Counted from the first letter of the stretch, positions 8,285-16,932 are shown. The stretch is DNA of 18,140 bases from Cephalothrix spiralis (GCA_032353305.1 JAUCNG010372261.1:1-18140); one strand, 5' to 3'. A program made the numbers and translations. The notes: generated by a model from the sequence alone, not told the origin.

Positions 8285-11200
8285 CTGAAAAAGTAAATAA
8301 AAAAACATCAAAATAAAATACATTTTCTTAGAATTAGAGTTCAATTACGCTCAGAAGAGGCAGAGGCAATCATAGATTTAAGTATACTCAGGTATTCGGA
8401 CCTTATTCGCCCATAATGTTTGATCAGGACCCAACAAAAGAGCCACACTTCGTAAAAAACCCGAATTTTCTTCCATTTTGAAATATCAACATGAAAAAAT
8501 CAAAACCGACATCTTTAGTTAAATACCGGAAATCGCATACCGGAACTGGAAACTTTCTTCCGCAAATGCACCTAGTATAATACCGCCATAGGACTATAAA
8601 CAACTCTTGTTACGGTTTATAGTTCCTTTTCTTAAACAAAACGTAAATCTTTTGAAAATCGGCTAAGTATTTATAGTACTAATTGCACCATCTGGACATC
8701 CTTAATCTATGATTACATTTGGCACTTTTTGGTTTTTTAGATTAAAGGTGCATTGTTCTGACCTCGTTTGTTTACATAAAAATAAATACATTCAAAGGGA
8801 AGTATTCATAAGAACCGCGGATTATCATATCGTCACGCGATAACTTGACATACATCGGAATTAATTGGATAATCTGATAAACAAATGTAAACATACCTTA
8901 GCGCATCTGAGCTCGTCAATGTATTAAGATACAGAGGCTGCGTTAGCTGTGCTGCCGGTTGCCTTGAAGGTTGATATTTTCTGTTCTGCGAGGAGCCGAA
9001 TTGTAATGTACTCGGTCGACCTCTAGCCTCTGGCGATGAGCCCCTCCGTTGGCCATACGGATCGATATGTAAATGAGGTAAAAGGACCGGACTCCTTCGA
9101 TCTAAACGACTATTACTCGGTCGGATAGCATCGTACACAATGTCCGGGGGCCCTCCGATTTCCTCCTTTATGGTCAATAATGGCTGAGCGCTGCCAAGCC
9201 GATTGTCATTATCAGAGTCTGATGAATCTCTTAACGTTAACAAAGGTTCCGTTTCCTTGTTTGAAGACCCTGGAAAAGACGAAATGCATCATGGGTAATG
9301 GGTTTACAAACATGAACAAATCTTTAATAATTGAATGATGAGATTGTTCCATAAAATAGCGACCTGGCCGTCCATGTCTTTATAAAGCTTTAATTAATTT
9401 TGTGGGTAGCTACGTTTGGTATGGCAGCCCATGGCAGGTCTATTATTTAATATGTTTGGTTTATGATTCGATTCACATGAGCAAGATATTAGTTAACGCA
9501 AAATTAATATCGACCCGCGTAGCGTTGATTTAGAAGCAAATCACCTAAACCACTCTGCCATCCTTTCAAAATCAGGTAACAGATATAAAGTTATATACAA
9601 GATCTCAATCACTGCCATTTTAACACGCGTAAAAGTGTGACTCCCATTTTCAACGATATAGACCGAAAAATAAATGAATTTCCCTCAGTGGGTTAGTCTA
9701 TATCGCTAAAAAGGGGAGCCAAACCTTTCAAATATGTGCTTTTCAGCCGTCTAACAGTTGAGCCCTATGAGGGGTATAATTTATATAGCCTGGAGTGGTA
9801 AGAAATTTCAGCCCGACCATGTGAAGATACTTTAAGTATATTTTCCTCTTTTCGGTGGTTAACAGGGCGATTTATTACCTTTATTAAACCGGGTATCATT
9901 TTCATCATCAGAATCAGGACTTGTGCTTATCAAATTCACTGAACTGTTGTTTTTGAAAGAAATTTCTGGATTCCTGTAAGATAAAATGGTCACATTATTC
10001 CTGATGCTAGTTTAAAATATAATGAAATTATAAAATAGGTAGCTTTCATTTCCAAAACAATTAGGATGTTTAATTGGCACAGAACATCAAGGAGGCCGGG
10101 TCCATGTTAAGAGTAAGTCGTCATTTTGTTCACCCCCCCCCCTTTATTCGCTCAAGACTTCCGATTCCAAAACCCTATGGCGCTCGGCGCATCTACGACG
10201 ATTTTACGTAAAATGAAGTCCTGACTCGCCGGATAAGAAAATGACAATGGCGATTTGATTTTCTAGATTTGAGCGAATATTTGCACCGAAAGAGGTTGTA
10301 GTATTGCATTTGATTTTTTTTACGGTATTATATATTCCGAAATCCAACAAAAGGAAAATCAACGTTTTGAGATTAGGTGTGGGAACGGCCACGCGTGCCG
10401 GGATGCAGATTTATGAATTTTGGAGGTAGAGAGTTTAGCAATATGAAACAAATGAAAATAGTTGGAAGAACTTTTTTCAGTTATTTTTTGAAAATTACAA
10501 AAAATTGCTCAAATCGATTCATATTCCTGACGGTAGCCAGAATGTCCGATCTGAAAAATGTTACAAACCTTTTATTCGACGATTTCTGTCCAAAATCATC
10601 GTCTTCACTGTCCGAACTGATAGTGATAACACTTATTGCTGGACTTAGATGAACAGGAGAATCAGAGATAACAATAGCCTGTTTTTCTTTCCTCTTCAGT
10701 TCCTTGGCTTCCGACTTCGTTGCGGAAGTCGAAGACGAGGTAACAGTCGAAGAGGATGCCTGTGGAGGCGTGTTCTCCTTCACGCGTTTCTTGACAGGAG
10801 ACTGGTGGCTGGAAGTAACTTCTTTGCTACTTGTTCGACTGAAAGAGAATTGATAATTATAATAATACACCTCTGTCCCAGATAGCACATTTGAACTTTC
10901 GTTCTTTACTAAGTTCGAAAGGTAACGTCAATATGTGAGCTTTTTATACAATGCTAATTGACTAGGTTTTTCGATGCGTTGCGATTTAGAAACCCATTCA
11001 AGAACGAGACAAATAAAATGCCATTTATTTAGAACTTTATGTCAAGATTTAATTATGGTCACTTATATCCAAAATCAGAAAAAACAAGACCATAGTGCCT
11101 TAGTTGATTTAATAATCTAGTCAATTATGTTAGTTTTGGGATCCTTTGTATTATGAAAGCATGTAATTTTTGAAATAAAATTCCTCAATTTTACCTTCCA

Positions 11201-14200
11201 ATTTGCTCGATTTCATTCATGAAGTGACTAGATATGACGTAGAAAGATATTTTGTTTGTGACAAATCGTGCAATGGGAAACACACAGGCTTCATTTAGAA
11301 ATGGAGTCATTCATGACAAGATAAATTATTCTGGGGCAACTTGACGAATTATTTAATAATAACAAATATAAGATGAACTATATTTTAACGCACTGTAATA
11401 TGTAGTAGTCAGTTTTGAGTATCTATTTTATAGTTTCTAGCGTATAGGTGTATATAGTTAATAATAAAATACTATCAAGATATCCTGCCGCGGGAAAAAA
11501 CCGCGCTGGGGGCTATTTATCAGTCCAACGAAGGTGTATTCAACACTTGTCTGAAAATCCGTCGTGTCAGGCACGAGCCTGCCCTTTCAGGAAATGAATG
11601 TCTTTGACGTTAAGGAAGAGGCTAATAATGACCTGTTGGTGAAATTAAGGTTGCTAGGGAAACGAGAGAAATATTACTCGGAAGCGTTCTTACGAAAAAG
11701 AGCCATTATTTTCGAGACTTATCTAGGTCTTCGATTCTATGTCAAAGAATTTAAAAAACGAGACTTATCAAGGTCTCCGATTCTATGTCAAAGAATTTAA
11801 AAAACGCTTGGTCCCCTGACAATCGGCAGAAACTCGGGGTATTAAAATCAACTTCATTTCAGGGCCTGTCAGGGACATTGAAAAAATGCGCATAAACATT
11901 TGGGGGTGGGGGTGGGTGGTAAACAGATCGAAAACGCAAATTTTCTATATGTTTACGCGTTTTTTATGTAAGAAATAATTTCCGCGAAATACACCATATG
12001 TATATGCGCATTTTTTCCATGACCCCCCCCCCCCCCACGTCATATTTGGTAAGTTTGTCTTTGTCGAAATCTCGAAATTTACAAAACCAAAAGCGTCTCA
12101 TTTTGATAATGCCAATCCGATATTATGAGCATTGTTAATTTTTTTTTATAAAATAATAAATCACTTCCTAACTTAAAATAGTAGCATATTTCATAAATCA
12201 TTATATAGGATTTTAATTAAACCCATGTGTTCGGTCCTGTTTGACCACTTTGAAATGCTTTTATTGTGTATTCATTTCTAAGTTGATAGTAATTTAGAAT
12301 GGCTAAGTTCTTTATCGGCATATAGACCATACAGATAAAGCATTCGGCCATTCTTCATTACTATCAACTTATAAATGAATACACTATAGCATAGTTTTAA
12401 CGGTAGGGAGGGATGCTGGGCAAAAACGTGATATTTCGGATATTTGATCCAATTTGAAATGTTTTTAGGACGACAATATATTATGATCCTTGATAGACTT
12501 GATATAATCTAATGTGTACTTACTTCTGTCTATTTTGACGTTTATGACTACTATGCGAACGAGGAACTTTAACATTTTGAGGTAAAACGCCAAATTTCCA
12601 AGACGGCAAAGAAGTTGGCTGCGGAAAGACTTGAGTAAACTGAGGAGCTGTCGACTGGTCGAATAGCCGACCGTCCAAATCGACAGGGAACACCTGCGGT
12701 TGCTCTAGAGGGTCGATTACTAACGGATGATATGGGTCCGGTAACCGCTGGGTCTCAGGTAAGATTTGTTGAACTGGACGTTGCGCAGTTAGTGGTAAAT
12801 GTTGCCAAGTCGGCACTAAAACTTGACGACTTGTAGGAAAAGAAGTAATTGGACCATTCTGGAATTTAAAGAGACGCCATCATTAAATAAGGTAAAAAAT
12901 AACGAGAAACGTTAAATCTTTGACTTTTTCCAGAATTTTTAATAAATTTCTGCGGTTTAACAGAACTTTAAGAAAAAATAATTTTATTACAATTAATTTT
13001 TTCGACCGTGTCCTAAAAATGAAAATCTCAAAGATTTAACAGGGTGTGAAAATAACTGGTTACCCCGATTAAGAATTGTTTCATGTTAATAGTACATTGT
13101 TATGTAATTTAAAAAATTACATACACAGGTTTATGGAACTTTTGGCGTACAAGTGCGGGCCTAAACCCCATTAACTCATATTTTGGAAATTGTGGATTAT
13201 ACTAGGTTCTAGTTTATATTTTCGAAAGGGTCGGGCCCACTTTAGGGCCTCGGGGGCCAACAGAATTTTTCAAAGAAAATCTAGTTGCCCCTGGGCCCAT
13301 AAAATTGGTCGAAAAGTGTATCTTATTATTGTATTGGACCACGCAGATCAGGGTTCGACCCCCTTTGGAAACCCCGACCCCTATGAAAATATAAACTTTA
13401 AAACCTAGATTTTCCACAAGCTTGCCAAACATATAAGGGTTGATGGGGTTTAGGCCCGCACTTCCGAGATTTTTGCGGGGGGGGGGACGAAAACTGGAAT
13501 TGGAAGTAATTGTGTTCAATACGAACTGTGTATCAAGGTATTCATTTTTTGTACATTTCTAATGAAAACAGTTCCAGTCTAGCCATAACAACTTATGGAC
13601 CGGTTCCTGCTACAATTTTATGGATTTTAAAATATTTAAGCTACCGTTTTTGAAAGTAAATAAACAGGAATAGAAATTATTTCACAGTTTGCATTAAAAC
13701 GGAGTAAGGTTTAACTTTATTTTTTTACGGGGGTACTTTTTAGAATAGTTTTGTAGAATAACTTACAGCTACTAAAATTTGTCGTCCAGCTTGATCGAAC
13801 ATAGACACAGGCACAAATTGTTGGCCTGCCACTTGAGGCTGTAAATAAAATAAGAATAAATAAATAAATAAATAAACAAACAAATAAGTTAACAATTTTC
13901 ATGATTCAAAACTGTCGGATAGGATATATATTTTTTGTAGTCATTCATCCTCGCTCATTCATATGTGCCGCATTAATATTAACATATATGATTATAAACG
14001 CAATAAAGTATCTACTTCGATTAAAGAATGACGAGCGAAGAGAGTAGAAAATATATTATGTTATTATCTCCTTTACTTACTTGAGCAATAAGCTGAGGCT
14101 GCAGGAGTGCCTGTGCTGGCTGAGGAACCAATGGGGGTGCATTATCTACATGCAACGCATACGTATTTTTGGATGGAGAGGTGCCTAATCCGACTGAAAA

Positions 14201-16932
14201 ATAAGAAAACACAATATAAAACTCATGGTCCATTTAAAAATAATTGTCTATCAGGCCGGTTCGAAACCATTTGCCAAAACCAGGCCGATTTCAGTAGAAG
14301 GCGTATTTATGATTTAAAATCGAAGCAACAACCTGTCCGGTTTATTTTGTCGGGAAAACTCTGAAACTTTCCGATTTTCATATTTAACCATCATGGAAAC
14401 ATAGCTAGTAGCAAGGATTTCTGAAACATTTTTGCAAAACGAACCGTATGGAAACTGGTTTATCATAAACTAGTCGATGAATTTTTTCGGGGTTTGTTAT
14501 TATGAAAAAGAATAAATCATTTAACACATCAATCGTTCATTAAAAGAAACTCTATCACAAGATCACGTGCACAAATAAATTCGTTCACCTAGATTCATCT
14601 AATCAAGGCAATCTATCAATCATAACTTCACAAGGAATCAATATAGAGCAGGAATTCGTTGATCAATTCACTTCAAAGTATAAAAAAATCACATAATGTA
14701 CTTCAGGCCTTTTTTTAATAATTGCTTGGTTTACAGATCTCGCCGGCGAAAATTTCTGAAAAATGGAAATTATAAATTTATATTGTCTTTTACCGCCGCC
14801 GACAGCCGCCGACGGAATTTTCGGACACCAATAAAAATAAAAGTTTTTTAAAACCGCCGTCGGAATTGGACAGCGTTCAAAAAAATTTCGATACTTCAGA
14901 TTTCAATCTTTTTTGCCTCCGACGAGAGTTTTTGATAAGTTAGACCGATTTGTATTTGTCAGTTTTTTTACAGCTGATTTGTCTGTAAGTAGTGGTCTTG
15001 AGGAAACAGAAAGTGCAACAGAAACTGGAGATGATTCCAAAACAGATTCAAGTTCAAACAGCAGTTACGAATCAATTTTTCTTCCGGATAATAAGACTAT
15101 GAATGAAATGAAGGAAATAACAGAGCTTTTGAACCAGGGCTTGAAATACCTCAGGACTCGGACAATCTCGGAATAGTGTCAAATTTTTAATCTAGACCTT
15201 TGCCACCTGTTAAGCTGTGTGAAGCCAGTCATGGTGTACACTGACTGTGGATATTTAATATGTTGTTTATTGTTTTCATAAAAATTTAAAATAAAATTTA
15301 AATTAAAAAAAAAAGTTTTTTTTACAGCCGACGAGATTTTCTCTCTCTCAAAGATCTTTAAAAGTCTTTAACATTAAAAATAATAATTCTACCACCACCG
15401 CCGACGAGATTTTTTGAAAAGTTTGTCCGTAAACCAAGAATTTTTTCTTCCGTCAACGATATCATTTGAAAAGTTGTTCGGAATCGTGCCTATGCACTAT
15501 TTTTTATTTGGATGCATTTGGAACTTGTTAGATAAATGATTAAGGAAGCTTCTATTAGTGTTATTAGTTTTTTACTAGAACCTTAAAAGATCTTAAAACG
15601 TGATTATTTTTACAAAATTTATGATATTTTCCTAGCCTACTTTATGGATATTGGAAAGGTTTCGCAGCAAAGGAAAAAATCCTTAGTTCTTTCAAGGAGT
15701 TTAAAGAATATTCAAGAAGTATTTTTGACTTATAAAAAGAGAAACTGTCTCGAATCGGGTTTGAATATTTCATGTCGAGCCAATACACAAAAGCAGCGCC
15801 TGATGAAGTGATCGAAACTCTACAATGAAGAGCAACCGCTGCAGTGAATCGTATAAATAGATAATCTAATTGAGACCGCAGAAGGCGCGAGCTATAATAA
15901 GAATAATCTAAATTTCGAGGAGTAAGAAAAAACTCCCGGACTTTGAAAGAGTTTTCAATTCAAGGATTTATGAAAAAATCTTAAAAAGCGATTGGAAAGT
16001 AACATTGTTTAAGTTTACAAAAAACAGTGTCTTGAGACCCGGTTAATTGTCAACGGGCGCATGGCATCTTTAGCCTAGTACTCCCGTAATCAGGTCCTAT
16101 TTTTCTATAAACCCGGTATGAGCGGTGAATCCCAAACTGAGCTTCACTCGAAGAAAGATATCCCACTTAACATATTTAACCTGCTCGTGGTACCTAGGAA
16201 GCAAGGCACCTAGGATGCAATGTACGCTGAGGAACTTAGCCAAGGTTCTTCAAAATTTCGAGTGATGGATAAACGCCAAAGACTCGAACCGGGATCTCCG
16301 AATTAGAAGGCGGGCCTCCGTACTCATATACCATCATCGCTGCTCACTAACCTCTATATTGTGTGGCTTCCTGTAGATTCACCCTACAGGATTACTACAT
16401 GTACATGTAAGTCCGCTTTCGCCTCATACACACCGGGACAAGCAACCTAGTCTGGGGCACTGATTGTCAACTCATTTAGATCAGTCGGCGAAGCATTGAG
16501 GTGGGATCGAATGGGGTTCGAACCCACAACCATGAGATTAGGAGTCTCATGCTCTACCGACTGAGCTAACAGGGCGGACCCTCATTATTAAGAGTGCGAT
16601 TTATCAGATAAGGTCATGGCTAAGGGGGGATTTATCACTGATTAGAAAGCTTTAAAAGCAGTACCATACAGACAAGTCTGATTCAATAGCCTCAAACTGC
16701 CAAGCACACTTCATCAGTTACGTGTCATTCATCTAGGCCAAAATCCCTCCTTTTCCAAAGTTTTACCTGGGAGTGCAACATGGATAGAGGACATACACAA
16801 TGATTGAGAGAAAGGATCCGCTGCTCCTAACTGAGGTCCAGTAGGTGGAGGTGGGGCAGGTCTTCCAAGAGGTTGTCCAATTCTTTGATGTGGTTGATAG
16901 GGTAAATAGGCCGCCGCCGTCTGGAGAGGGTA
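7957..16932 (-). CDS. HIPK2: Homeodomain-interacting protein kinase (HIPK1/2/3-type), C-terminal half, 8 exons (partial)
   Basis: Joined exons, in transcript order: 16932-16767, 14193-14081, 13838-13767, 12858-12524, 10838-10569, 9973-9879, 9269-8897, 8284-7957. Intron phases (1,0,0,2,2,1,2) all agree, giving 1752 nt: 583 residues plus TGA. HIPKs are nuclear Ser/Thr kinases of the DYRK/CMGC group that phosphorylate transcription factors and co-repressors in p53, Wnt, Notch and Hippo signalling. Colinear hallmarks seen here: DPFSQSL, VDNAPPLVPQ, a PQVA segment, WQHLP, KRVKENTPP, the SUMO-interaction motif ISVITISSD, SPDSD, QPLYL and the terminal YPLSPTKxxQYxYL. These follow the order in vertebrate HIPK1/2/3 as I recall those proteins. 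The kinase domain and start codon are not in the window. It is probably the single invertebrate HIPK1/2/3 orthologue; HIPK4 is excluded because it lacks this tail. The symbol is by similarity only. Confidence 0.95.
8590..8627. repeat. Short hairpin in the G-H intron
   Basis: AGGACTATAAAC is followed after 13 nt by GTTTATAGTTCCT, its near-perfect inverse. Otherwise the 612-bp intron (8285-8896) shows nothing notable. Confidence 0.55.
8897..9269 (-). CDS. HIPK2: HIPK exon G: IKEE SUMO-consensus site and QPLYL motif
   Basis: The acceptor lies at 9270-9271 and the donor GTATGT at 8896-8891; phase 1 in and phase 2 out. Residues 352-474 begin SSNKETEPLLTLRDSSDSDNDN, continue through TIKEEIGGPPD and end QPLYLNTLTSSDAL, with Arg475 split. 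IKEE (384-387) fits the sumoylation consensus (hydrophobic-K-x-E). VLLPHL aligns with the IIVPPL motif and QPLYLN (461-466) with QPLNLS of vertebrate HIPKs. The acidic/Ser start resembles a PEST or CK2-target stretch. Confidence 0.92.
9641..9718. mobile_element. 78-bp foldback element in the F-G intron
   Basis: The left arm starts CTCCCATTTTCAACGATATA (9641) and ends GAC at 9663. The right arm, 9696-9718, is its inverse (GTCTATATCGCT...GGGGAG) with three mismatches. It looks like a very small MITE or a solo foldback in intron 9270-9878. Confidence 0.65.
9879..9973 (-). CDS. HIPK2: HIPK exon F: SPDSD segment
   Basis: A 95-nt exon with acceptor TTACAG and donor GTAATA, phase 2 in and phase 1 out. 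It encodes residues 320-350, NPEISFKNNSSVNLISTSPDSDDENDT..., with the split codon AG|G giving Arg319 at the upstream junction. It corresponds to the NVISYVTVNDSPDSDSS stretch of HIPK1/2. It is shorter than ordinary ORF cut-offs and was placed from phase, splice sites and the SPDSD match. Confidence 0.85.
9974..10568. other. HIPK E-F intron, no further gene
   Basis: 595 bp with canonical ends (donor GTTTGT, acceptor TTACAG on the minus strand). Holds a run of ten C at 10133-10142, which is a G10 tract in the pre-mRNA. Open frames here on either strand run across the exon boundary or are short chance frames. Confidence 0.6.
10569..10838 (-). CDS. HIPK2: HIPK exon E: KRVKENTPP and SUMO-interaction motif
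   Basis: The acceptor CTTTCAG and donor GTTTGT bound 270 nt, phase 2 in and out, residues 230-318 with split codons either side. KKRVKENTPP (residues 245-254) is nearly identical to HIPK2. QAIVISDSPVH (282-292) parallels the TIVIPDTPSP stretch, and AISVITISSDSEDDD (296-310) is a hydrophobic SIM core followed by Ser/acidic residues. In HIPK2 this region directs nuclear-body localisation and SUMO binding. Between them lies a low-complexity Ser/Thr tract and a charged KSEAKELKRKEK stretch. This exon gives the strongest evidence for the gene's identity. Confidence 0.95.
11713..11804. repeat. 46-bp tandem duplication in the D-E intron
   Basis: Two head-to-tail copies starting CGAGACTTATC and ending AAGAATTTAAAAAA, with two mismatches. 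The plus-strand frame that crosses it is not gene-like. Confidence 0.85.
11881..12016. mobile_element. Foldback element with AAAAAATGCGCATA ends, next to a C14 run
   Basis: AAAAAATGCGCATA at 11881-11894 is exactly inverted at 12003-12016. Weaker similarity continues outward, and GGGGGTGGGGGTGGG lies inside. Fourteen C follow at 12023-12036. Probably a MITE; no duplication is recognised. Confidence 0.65.
12266..12384. mobile_element. 119-bp MITE-like inverted repeat in the D-E intron
   Basis: GTGTATTCATTTCTAAGTTG (from 12266) and its inverse ending at 12384 match through the AATGGC block, with arms of about 50 bp and few mismatches around a loop of about 15 bp. Nearly the whole element is palindrome. 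No coding capacity. Confidence 0.8.
12524..12858 (-). CDS. HIPK2: HIPK exon D: WQHLP segment and basic stretch
   Basis: The acceptor TTCCAG and donor GTAAGT bound 335 nt, phase 0 in and phase 2 out. It encodes residues 118-228 plus two bases of Asn229. The start, SRQVLVPTWQHLP, aligns with GTQQILLPSTWQQLP of HIPK1/2. The end is strongly basic (KVPRSHSSHKRQNRQ), like the S/K/R-rich stretch just before KRVKENTPP in HIPK2. The middle (DPYHPLVIDPLEQPQVFPVDL) is Pro/Asp/Gln-rich and shows no close match to vertebrate sequence that I recall. Confidence 0.9.
12911..13040. mobile_element. 130-bp element with 13-bp perfect inverted termini, C-D intron
   Basis: GTTAAATCTTTGA at 12911-12923 is inverted exactly at 13028-13040. 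The interior is AT-rich and non-coding. The short arms make this a weaker MITE candidate than its neighbours. Confidence 0.5.
13151..13463. mobile_element. 313-bp MITE with long (about 90 bp) inverted arms, C-D intron
   Basis: The tip AAGTGCGGGCCTAAACCCCA is repeated inverted at 13463. Both arms continue through ...TTGTGGA..., TAGGTT.TAGTTTATATTTTC and AGGGTCGGG with scattered mismatches. Open frames on both strands here (one near 70, one near 100 codons) lie inside the element and are not genes. A run of ten G follows at 13477-13486. Confidence 0.85.
13767..13838 (-). CDS. HIPK2: HIPK exon C: 72-nt symmetric (phase 0-0) candidate cassette exon
   Basis: The acceptor TTTACAG and donor GTAAGT bound exactly 24 codons (residues 94-117), beginning PQVAGQQFVPV and ending AGRQILVA. 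In HIPK1 the matching stretch reads PQVATITPQYAVPF...AAGRPALVE. Both boundaries are phase 0, so skipping the exon would keep the frame and join LIAQ directly to the next exon. From memory, a vertebrate HIPK isoform lacks the equivalent residues. The exon is too short to be found by an ORF scan alone. Confidence 0.82.
13855..13887. repeat. AAAT/AAAC tetranucleotide microsatellite
   Basis: Repeats of AATA then AACA units lie next to the acceptor of the 72-nt exon C in the 242-bp B-C intron. On the transcript strand this is a T-rich tract 17 nt and more upstream of the AG, where it may extend the polypyrimidine tract. Confidence 0.85.
14081..14193 (-). CDS. HIPK2: HIPK exon B: VDNAPPLVPQ segment
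   Basis: The acceptor TTTTCAG and donor GTAAGT bound 113 nt, phase 1 in and phase 0 out. The split first codon (G plus TC) gives Val. The peptide (residues 56-93) contains LHVDNAPPLVPQPAQ and ends LIAQ. This parallels the RMDNAVPIVPQ...VLTQ segment of HIPK1/2, so both identity and exon ends are well supported. Reading frames on the opposite strand across this exon are shadows. Confidence 0.9.
14736..15440. repeat. Dispersed CCGCCGACGAGATTTT-type repeats around the retrocopy
   Basis: Variants of CCGCCGACGG, CTCCGACGAGAGTTTTT and CCGCCGACGAGATTTTTT recur near 14740, 14794, 14852, 14917, 15328 and 15401, with shared downstream words such as TTTGAAAAGTTTGTCCG. They look like degenerate tandem or segmental copies into which the retrocopy inserted. 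Confidence 0.5.
14961..15328 (+). pseudogene. 5'-truncated processed retrocopy with poly(A) tail and target-site duplication
   Basis: The insert (14975-15314) carries 66 open codons ending TAG at 15174-15176, then 3' UTR-like sequence, AATAAA at 15290-15295 and ten A at 15305-15314. It is flanked by AGTTTTTTTACAGC (14961-14974) and the same word with one extra T (15314-15328), as expected of LINE-driven reverse transcription. Removing one copy restores ACAGCCGACGAGATTTT, the local repeat unit. The encoded C-terminus is Ser/Thr/acidic-rich, then SSYESIFLPDNKTM and a helical MNEMKEITELLNQGLKYL stretch. I do not recognise the parent gene. The alternative is a real terminal exon using the ...TTTTTTTACAG acceptor, but then the second copy would be coincidence. 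Confidence 0.65.
15441..16272. other. A-B intron interior, SINE body or unclassified
   Basis: No gene seen. Downstream (minus strand) of the tRNA-Arg-like head is a GC-richer, non-coding stretch to about 16030 that includes an imperfect inverted pair GGAACTTAGCCAAGGTTC (16230-16248). It is probably SINE body. The 3' end and tail could not be placed. AAGGCGCGAG occurs at 15882-15891. Confidence 0.35.
16273..16352 (-). mobile_element. tRNA-Arg(TCT)-like SINE head
   Basis: On the minus strand there is an A-box-like AGCGATGATGG (16341-16331), then CCTTCTAATTCGGAG, which resembles the anticodon arm of tRNA-Arg(TCT), and a clean B box GGTTCGAGTCT (16290-16280). Acceptor and D stems do not pair convincingly, so it is not a working tRNA. 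The boxes are at normal pol III spacing. Confidence 0.6.
16370..16390. repeat. Perfect 7-bp stem-loop between the two tRNA-like heads
   Basis: CCTGTAG, a 7-nt loop, then CTACAGG. It lies in the 150-bp spacer separating the tRNA-like units, next to overlapping ACATGTACATGT palindromes. Confidence 0.6.
16503..16575 (-). mobile_element. tRNA-Lys-like SINE head with CCT anticodon
   Basis: The 73-nt unit reads as a cloverleaf. D arm TAGCTCAGTCGGTAGAGC and anticodon stem TGAGA/TCTCA match tRNA-Lys(CTT); the loop is CTCCTAA (anticodon CCT). The T arm is GTGGG-TTCGAAC-CCCAT. A and B boxes are intact. The acceptor arms (GCCCTGT against TCGATCC) do not pair, so this is a tRNA-derived repeat, not a gene. 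It shares strand with the Arg-like unit about 150 bp downstream, so the two may be one composite SINE or two nested copies. Confidence 0.7.
16767..16932 (-). CDS. HIPK2: HIPK exon A (first exon in window): Pro-rich linker with DPFSQSL motif
   Basis: The acceptor TTTTTCAG precedes TACCCT (YPLQ) and the donor GTAAAA follows the first base of a Val codon, so the exon is phase 0 in and phase 1 out. It encodes residues 1-55 of the visible fragment. These include an Ala/Tyr-rich start, a Pro run (PAPPPPTGP) and ADPFSQSL, which matches the DPFQQ(A/T)L motif between the kinase domain and tail of vertebrate HIPKs. A small poly-Ala stretch (TAAAYL) is visible. The upstream exon must end in phase 0 and is not found before 18140. 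Confidence 0.88.

Noticed and set aside
10377-10885. Two plus-strand frames (91 and 78 codons)
   Set aside because: They are antisense shadows of HIPK exon E, whose splice sites and motifs fix the coding strand.
11564-11800. 78-codon plus-strand frame
   Set aside because: It needs a non-ATG start, runs through a 46-bp tandem duplication and has no family match.
13190-13519. Frames of 72 and 101 codons on opposite strands
   Set aside because: Both lie mostly within the 13151-13463 inverted-repeat element, whose symmetry makes both strands open.
14107-14364. 85-codon plus-strand frame
   Set aside because: It is antisense to HIPK exon B and extends into the intron.
14913-14974. Upstream part of the 87-codon plus-strand frame as coding sequence
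   Set aside because: It comes from the flanking repeat and the target-site duplication; only 14975 onward belongs to the inserted copy.
16503-16575. Functional tRNA-Arg(CCT) gene
   Set aside because: The D, anticodon and T arms look good, but the acceptor arms do not pair and the body is Lys-like; it fits a SINE head better.
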